The notes under the pieces: generated by a model | What the model was told of the DNA's origin: nothing | What the model saw: only the letters and a program-made list of their open reading frames with translations | Databases searched by the model: none | Shown: in pieces, positions 39,982 through 40,164 of the stretch | Numbering within the stretch: the stretch's first letter is position 1 | How the letters are laid out: the number at the start of each line of letters is the position of its first letter | Source of the DNA: Candidatus Nitrosopumilus sp. | Lineage (GTDB): Archaea; Thermoproteota; Nitrososphaeria; Nitrososphaerales; Nitrososphaeraceae | Direction of reading: 5' to 3' | Assembly: GCA_013694585.1 (NCBI GenBank) | Contig: JACDCB010000003.1 | Coordinates: forward strand, 1 to 40,164 | Length of the DNA stretch: 40,164 nucleotides | Position numbers and translations under genes: made by a program

Positions 39982-40164
39982 TCATCCTTTTTGATATTCA
40001 TCTAGTTTTTTCACCTTCAAGTCGAACTTTTCTTTAAATTTGGGGATATTGATAATGAACCTTTCATGCTTTCCCTCCCCTATTTGTTCTAAATTATCTT
40101 CTGTAGATACTTTAAATTGAACTCTTCTTCCATCAACACCTACAACTTCGGCTTTCAGAAGTAT
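39982..40164 (-). CDS. Thioesterase-family protein, 3' end only
   Basis: The last 60 residues of a gene entering from the right edge, stop TGA at 39982-39984. The visible part reads LLKAEVVGVDGRRVQFKV, then the hot-dog-fold thioesterase ending EQIGEGKHERFIINIPKF and a charged tail. The GEGxHERF phrase is typical of small acyl-CoA thioesterases of the FlK/4HBT type. The active-site part lies outside the window. It converges with ctaB. Confidence 0.75.
   Translation of the reverse strand: MLLKAEVVGVDGRRVQFKVSTEDNLEQIGEGKHERFIINIPKFKEKFDLKVKKLDEYQKG

Noticed and set aside
1-40164. tRNA or rRNA genes
   Set aside because: No GC-rich cloverleaf-like stretch with the conserved T-loop pattern was found on either strand by eye; a covariance-model scan would be decisive.

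Overview
The window reads as a chromosomal segment of an ammonia-oxidising archaeon (Thaumarchaeota/Nitrososphaerota), probably of the soil, low-GC Nitrosocosmicus type. Evidence: archaeal information genes (TFE, S19e, L44e, S27e, RNase P component 4, Nep1, PDCD5-like), archaeal riboflavin enzymes (GTP cyclohydrolase III, ArfC), the archaeal CobY route to cobalamin, TATA-like boxes about 20-30 bases before many start codons (leaderless transcripts), frequent TTG/GTG starts, and a very AT-rich composition. The genus is an inference. No rRNA, tRNA, CRISPR array, transposase or phage gene was recognised.

Positions 1-12.9 kb are a loose accessory region with long spacers: small secreted N/Q/S/T-rich proteins (413-871 with an in-frame stop, 3907-4179, 5249-5656, 6153-6590, 12562-12945), a single-domain voltage-gated cation channel with a TLEGW filter, an orphan response regulator, a degenerate receiver followed by a histidine kinase with a duplicated sensor, a two-domain SagB-type oxidoreductase, and two small enzymes (F420/FMN-binding split barrel; VOC/glyoxalase) whose N-terminal parts lie in a different frame from the rest. 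Three of the secreted proteins share one motif, C-x2-G-x5-S-C-N-N.

Positions 13-22 kb hold a DUF72 domain fused to a Y-family DNA polymerase with a C-terminal PIP box, a YgjP/DUF45 metallopeptidase, a secreted beta-helix protein, a poly-acidic small protein, a multi-pass membrane protein, several unrecognised small proteins, a beta-hydroxyacid dehydrogenase and a TM2-like membrane protein.

From 22 kb on the region is dense and housekeeping. After tfe (+) comes a minus-strand riboflavin operon in the order ribE-ribB-ribH-arfA-amidohydrolase-arfC, with 1-4 base junctions in its middle, preceded by a CitE-like lyase and a zinc-type MDR dehydrogenase. Then follow PDCD5-like, rps19e and rnp4 (-), divergent nep1 (+), an overlooked 40-residue membrane protein (-), and rpl44e-rps27e (+). 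A minus-strand cobalamin late-pathway cluster (PLP decarboxylase, short CobQ, CbiB, CobS, CobY) follows, then asd, an Lrp/AsnC regulator and heme farnesyltransferase on the plus strand, and the 3' end of a thioesterase at the edge.

The best leads are the amidohydrolase inside the riboflavin operon (candidate for an unassigned deformylase or deaminase step), a CobQ with no glutaminase domain but with both flanks of that domain retained, the CX9C secreted family, the DUF72-polymerase fusion, the Cav-like channel filter, and the 40-residue membrane protein with its own promoter.
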